Translations under genes and position numbers: made by a program | The notes under the pieces: generated by a model | The model's database searches: none | Seen by the model: the letters and a program-made list of their open reading frames with translations, nothing else | Told to the model about the DNA's origin: nothing | Shown: piece by piece, positions 5,669 through 8,415 of the stretch | Numbering within the stretch: the first letter of the stretch is position 1 | Layout of the letters: each line of letters opens with the position of its first letter | Assembly (NCBI GenBank): GCA_964519585.1 | Contig: CAZFIO010000096.1 | Span: 1 to 8,415, forward strand | From: CAZFIO01 sp964519585 | Lineage (GTDB): Bacteria > Bacillota > Clostridia > Tissierellales > Tissierellaceae | Direction of reading: 5' to 3' | Length of the DNA: 8,415 nt

Positions 5669-7198
5669 TTATTTTGCATATTCAATAGATCTTGTTTCTC
5701 TTATAACATTTACCTTAATTTGACCTGGATAGTCAAGTTCGGATTCTATTTTTTTGACTATTTCCCTGGCAGTTTGAATGGTGTGAGCTTCATCTATAAC
5801 CTCAGGCTTTACCATAATTCTGATTTCTCTTCCGGCCTGAATGGCAAATGACTTTTCTACTCCTTCAATACCATTTGCTATTTCTTCTAATTTTTCTAAC
5901 CTACGTATATAGGTTTCTAAAGTTTCCCTTCTAGCACCAGGTCTAGCAGCTGATATTGCATCTGCAGCTTGTACTAATACAGCCTCTACAGTGGTAGTTT
6001 CAATATCGCCATGATGAGCAGCAATAGCATGCAATACCTCGCTTGATTCCCTATATTTTCTAGCCAGATCAACACCTATATCAACATGAGGGCCTTCTAC
6101 TTCATGATCAACCGCTTTACCTAAATCATGTAATAAGCCAGCTCTTTTTGCAATTTTTATATCTGCCCCAAGTTCAGCAGCCATAATACCAGCTAAATGA
6201 GCCACCTCTATAGAATGTTTTAGAACATTTTGTCCATAAGATGTTCTGTATTTTAATCGGCCTAAAAGTTTTATTATTTCAGGATGAAGTCCATGTATTC
6301 CAGTATCGAATGCAGCCTGTTCTCCTTCTTCCTTAATATTATTTTCGACTTCTTTTTTTGTTTTTTCAACCATTTCTTCTATTCTAGCAGGATGTATTCT
6401 TCCATCAACAATTAATTTTTCCAATGAAATTCTTGCAACTTCTCTTCGAATTGGGTCAAACCCTGATAATACTACAGCTTCAGGTGTATCATCTATAATT
6501 AAATCTACACCAGTTAGGGTTTCTAAGGCCCTTATATTTCTACCCTCTCTGCCAATTATTCTTCCCTTCATTTCATCATTGGGAAGGGTAACAACAGTGA
6601 CCGTAGATTCTGCAACATGGTCTGCTGCATATCGTTGAATAGCTGTAGAAATAATCTCCCTAGCTTTCTTATCAGCTTCCTCTCTGGCTTCCAATTCCAT
6701 TTCTTTGACCTTTAAGGCAATTTCATGAGAAATTTCCTTTTCTACCTCATTTAAAAGCATTTCTTTTGCTTCTTCTGTGGTAATCCCAGATAGTCGTTCT
6801 AGCTCCTGTGTTTGTTTAACATATAATTCTTCGATAGTTGCTTCTCTTTCTTCTAGTAATTTGTTCTTTTTTGAAATTAATTCTTCTTTTTTTTCTATAG
6901 AATCATATTTTCTATCAATAGCTTCTTCTTTTGTTAATATTCTTCTTTCAAGCTTTTGAATTTCATTTCTTCTTTCCCTATTTTCTCTTTCTGCTTCTCG
7001 TCTTGATTGATGAATCTCCTCTTTTGCTTCAAGTAGTAATTCTTTTTTAAGTGTTTCACCATCTCGTTTTGATTCTTCAATTGTCTTTTTTGCTAACTCT
7101 TCAGCATTATTTATTTTACCCTCGCCTATAAACTTTCTTATATAGTAACCGATGATTATTGCAATAATTGCTACAAGAATCGCGTACTTAATTTCAAT
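5669..7198 (-). CDS. rny: Ribonuclease Y, apparent ATT start
   Basis: RNase Y is the membrane-anchored endoribonuclease that starts bulk mRNA decay in Firmicutes. The full frame encodes 509 residues, close to the 520 of B. subtilis. It has an N-terminal membrane helix (about 5-20, YAILVAIIAIIIGYYI), a long charged coiled coil (about 25-165), a KH domain with the GXXG loop GREG (216-219), and an HD domain with His328 and the HD pair His357-Asp358. It ends in the conserved VIRETRSIEYAK. The frame contains no ATG, GTG or TTG before an internal ATG at 6760, which would remove the anchor and coiled coil. The family-typical N-terminus begins at ATT (7196-7198), seven bases after a perfect GGAGGTG. 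Either ATT is the start codon or one base is missing nearby (TTGGAA read as TTGAA would create a TTG). A separate promoter lies upstream. Confidence 0.93.
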   Translation of the reverse strand: MEIKYAILVAIIAIIIGYYIRKFIGEGKINNAEELAKKTIEESKRDGETLKKELLLEAKEEIHQSRREAERENRERRNEIQKLERRILTKEEAIDRKYDSIEKKEELISKKNKLLEEREATIEELYVKQTQELERLSGITTEEAKEMLLNEVEKEISHEIALKVKEMELEAREEADKKAREIISTAIQRYAADHVAESTVTVVTLPNDEMKGRIIGREGRNIRALETLTGVDLIIDDTPEAVVLSGFDPIRREVARISLEKLIVDGRIHPARIEEMVEKTKKEVENNIKEEGEQAAFDTGIHGLHPEIIKLLGRLKYRTSYGQNVLKHSIEVAHLAGIMAAELGADIKIAKRAGLLHDLGKAVDHEVEGPHVDIGVDLARKYRESSEVLHAIAAHHGDIETTTVEAVLVQAADAISAARPGARRETLETYIRRLEKLEEIANGIEGVEKSFAIQAGREIRIMVKPEVIDEAHTIQTAREIVKKIESELDYPGQIKVNVIRETRSIEYAK

Positions 7199-7205
7199 AA
7201 CTAAA

Positions 7206-7212
7206 CACCTCC
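7206..7212 (-). promoter_or_regulatory. Ribosome binding site pointing to a non-canonical rny start
   Basis: GGAGGTG lies seven bases before the in-frame ATT at 7198. No ATG, GTG or TTG occurs in the rny frame between the upstream stop codon TAA and this region. The nearest TTG (7195-7197) is in a frame that closes after a few codons. This site therefore supports initiation at ATT or a sequencing deletion. Confidence 0.85.
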
Positions 7213-7228
7213 GATTGTCTTAAATTTT

Positions 7229-7274
7229 CAAGTTCCAAATTACATTAAAAGTTTCAAAATTCAAATTATATTAA
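7229..7274. repeat. Imperfect 20-bp direct repeat in the rny leader
   Basis: CAAGTTCCAAATTACATTAA (7229-7248) and CAAAATTCAAATTATATTAA (7255-7274) match at 16 of 20 positions and are spaced 26 bp apart. They lie between the rny promoter and its ribosome binding site, so they would be transcribed into the 5' leader. They may be a local duplication or a protein-binding pair, but AT-rich composition alone makes partial repeats common. Confidence 0.4.
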
Positions 7275-7307
7275 TGTACTTAAATCAATGTATGAATACA
7301 CATCTTT

Positions 7308-7336
7308 ATTTTATTACTATTCTAAATTAAAGTCAA
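7308..7336 (-). promoter_or_regulatory. rny promoter (sigma-A type)
   Basis: On the minus strand TTGACT (7331-7336) is followed after exactly 17 bp by TAAAAT (7308-7313). It starts 8 bp after the stop codon of the SMC-like ATPase gene and leaves a leader of roughly 100 bases before rny. It would free rny from the upstream operon, although no terminator separates them, so read-through is also likely. Confidence 0.7.
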
Positions 7337-7343
7337 GAAATAA

Positions 7344-8018
7344 TTAAATTTCGATTTTCTTCACTGAGCTTACTGAGCCCTTAAGTTGGACAATATAGCC
7401 ATTATCAGCCATAGCAGACAAATGGTTATTATGGGTAATCATAATAATCTGTCGATTGAAAATTTCAGAACTTTTCCTTAAAAACTCGCCTACATTATAT
7501 ATATAATCTTCACTGACATGCTTGGCTGGTTCATCTAATATTAAAGGTCCTTCTATTCTAGGCCTGTTAATTTGTAAAAAGGCAATTCTTAATGCTAGTG
7601 ATACTATGTCTACTACCCCTCCGCCTCTGGAAAGCTCAGGCTTTGTTTTTATTTCTAGATCATCTATTTTAGTAACTACAAAAAATTCTGCACTTGCCTT
7701 GTTTCTTAACTCATCTATTTCAATTAAAAATTCTATTTCTGAGTCAAATATAAATCGTAAGCAATTGGTTACTATAGACTCTATCTGAATTTTTGCCTGG
7801 TCTCTTGCAAACTGCGAAGTTTCTTGGAATAATATACTTACCTTATCTAAAATATCAATATTTTTATCTAAATTGTCAATAATTATTTTGTTATTATTTA
7901 ATTGTTCTAGCAATTTTTCCCTTTTGCCCACTTCTTTGGATAGATGATTCTCTAGAAGGTTAATTTCCCTTGCCAGGCTTTCTAAATTTATTCTTTCAGG
8001 TGTATTTGTCACTCTCAT
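7344..8018 (-). CDS. C-terminal half of a split SMC/Rad50-like ATPase
   Basis: This 224-residue protein has the C-terminal ATP-binding lobe of an SMC/Rad50/RecF-type ATPase and no Walker A motif. An N-terminal coiled coil (about 10-75) leads into the lobe. The lobe has the ABC signature SRGGGVVD (130-137), Walker B with D-loop (PLILDEPAKHVS, 158-169) and a switch histidine in IIMITHN (His196). A functional site needs a partner with Walker A; the gene ending at the right edge, with a CPYC motif, is the natural candidate. Such proteins resemble SbcC-like ATPases seen in phages and Firmicutes and annotated loosely as DNA-repair ATPases; the process served is unknown. The ATG overlaps the upstream stop (TGATG), indicating translational coupling; a GTG three bases earlier (8021) is an alternative start. 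No strong ribosome binding site is visible. Confidence 0.8.
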   Translation of the reverse strand: MRVTNTPERINLESLAREINLLENHLSKEVGKREKLLEQLNNNKIIIDNLDKNIDILDKVSILFQETSQFARDQAKIQIESIVTNCLRFIFDSEIEFLIEIDELRNKASAEFFVVTKIDDLEIKTKPELSRGGGVVDIVSLALRIAFLQINRPRIEGPLILDEPAKHVSEDYIYNVGEFLRKSSEIFNRQIIMITHNNHLSAMADNGYIVQLKGSVSSVKKIEI

Positions 8019-8266
8019 CACTTCTTTTCAAACAAGTTTTTTGGTAGCAATGTATTAGCTTCTTTAAATAAGGAGTCGATTTCTGAAGATAGTTTTTCTA
8101 TCTCTATTTCTAACTTATCTGGTTCAATGCCTAATTCATCTAACTCTTTAATTAATTCTTCCTCTTGGCTTTTTAATTGCTCTAGTCTAGCCTCAGCTCT
8201 ATACTTAAGTGTTTTTGCCTTCTCTAAATTCTCTTTCAAATTTGATAATTCCTGATCATAATTCAT
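8018..8266 (-). CDS. Small coiled-coil protein of the split SMC-like operon
   Basis: The 82-residue protein is almost entirely a charged alpha-helical coiled coil rich in Leu, Glu and Lys, with a likely break at GIEPDK (46-51) that could fold it into a helical hairpin. There is no signal peptide, membrane segment or catalytic motif. The ATG has a strong AGGGGGT seven bases ahead. Its stop overlaps the start of the ATPase half, and the preceding gene ends 15 bp upstream, so all three are one transcription unit. The natural inference is a small subunit or coiled-coil linker bridging the two ATPase halves; no family function is recognised. Confidence 0.75.
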   Translation of the reverse strand: MNYDQELSNLKENLEKAKTLKYRAEARLEQLKSQEEELIKELDELGIEPDKLEIEIEKLSSEIDSLFKEANTLLPKNLFEKK

Positions 8267-8281
8267 AGTTTGACCCCCTAA

Positions 8282-8415
8282 TTATAAGTTTTTACTAATA
8301 CTTTTAATTTTTTCATCATCAATTTCACTGAAACAATATGGACAAATCAAATTTTCACTCATTAGATCTTGGTACTTGTTTATATATATTTCTAACTGAT
8401 CTAGGTATTTATTAT
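8282..8415 (-). CDS. C-terminal end of a CPYC protein, likely N-terminal half of the split SMC-like ATPase (partial)
   Basis: The last 43 codons of a gene entering from the right edge are visible, ending at TAA 8282-8284. The peptide begins with a helical coiled-coil-like stretch (NKYLDQLEIYINKYQDLMSE) and then carries NLICPYCFSEIDDEK, a CXXC motif of the kind forming a Rad50 zinc hook or a zinc knuckle. A coiled coil ending at CXXC is what the N-terminal half of a Rad50-type ATPase would look like if the protein were split at the hook. Walker A would be outside the window and is unconfirmed. Alternatives are any protein with a terminal zinc ribbon. The next gene starts 15 bp later, so they share an operon. 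Confidence 0.6.
   Translation of the reverse strand, partial: NKYLDQLEIYINKYQDLMSENLICPYCFSEIDDEKIKSISKNL

Noticed and set aside
5669..6760. Short RNase Y starting at the internal ATG
   Set aside because: It would delete the membrane anchor and coiled coil, whose codons are intact and family-typical upstream; no good ribosome binding site precedes the ATG.
6777..6959. 60-codon + strand serine-rich frame
   Set aside because: Antisense of the GAA/AGA-rich coiled coil of RNase Y; the Ser/Phe richness is a codon shadow.
7522..7788. 88-codon + strand frame
   Set aside because: Antisense to the Walker B and signature region of the SMC-like ATPase; no start signals.

Overview
The window looks like chromosomal DNA from a low-GC, Gram-positive, probably endospore-forming Firmicute of the Clostridia/Tissierellia type. 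This rests on the AT-rich sequence, strong GGAGG-type ribosome binding sites, a Bacillus-type LexA with GAAC-N4-GTTC operators, a full-length SpoVS, RNase Y, and the mutL-miaA-'aluminium resistance' gene order. The genus cannot be fixed from the sequence alone.

Left part (1-2654, + strand): the 3' end of mutL (mismatch-repair endonuclease), miaA (tRNA A37 prenyltransferase), and a PLP-dependent methionine gamma-lyase-family enzyme (YnbB-like). A strong hairpin terminator ends this run. The hfq gene that often follows miaA in Firmicutes is absent from the 57-bp gap.

SOS module (2655-3784): lexA (- strand) and a divergent, yneA-like LysM cell-division suppressor (+ strand) share a 158-bp control region. 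This region holds a textbook sigma-A promoter for yneA flanked and filled by two LexA boxes, and a lexA promoter with a third box at its -35 element. The layout predicts that DNA damage induces both lexA and a division block. The yneA gene has its own terminator.

Gap (3785-4118): no confident gene. It holds a perfect 15-bp inverted repeat and, antisense, a short degenerate reading frame that could be the tail of a dead transposase.

Right part (4119-8415, all - strand, so read right to left): the end of a coiled-coil protein with a CPYC motif, a small coiled-coil protein, the C-terminal ATPase half of a split SMC/Rad50-like protein, rny (RNase Y), spoVS, a PHP-family phosphoesterase and a PadR-family regulator. 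The first three are tightly packed (translationally coupled or separated by a few bases) and look like a split Rad50/SMC repair-type ATPase whose Walker A half lies beyond the right edge. RNase Y has its own promoter. Its reading frame has no ATG, GTG or TTG over the first 146 codons, which implies an ATT start or a sequence error. A terminator sits immediately in front of the PHP gene's ribosome binding site, and the PHP and PadR genes overlap.

The parts most worth follow-up are the split SMC-like operon, the unusual rny start, the terminator-before-SD arrangement of the PHP-PadR pair, and the inverted repeat with possible transposase relic.
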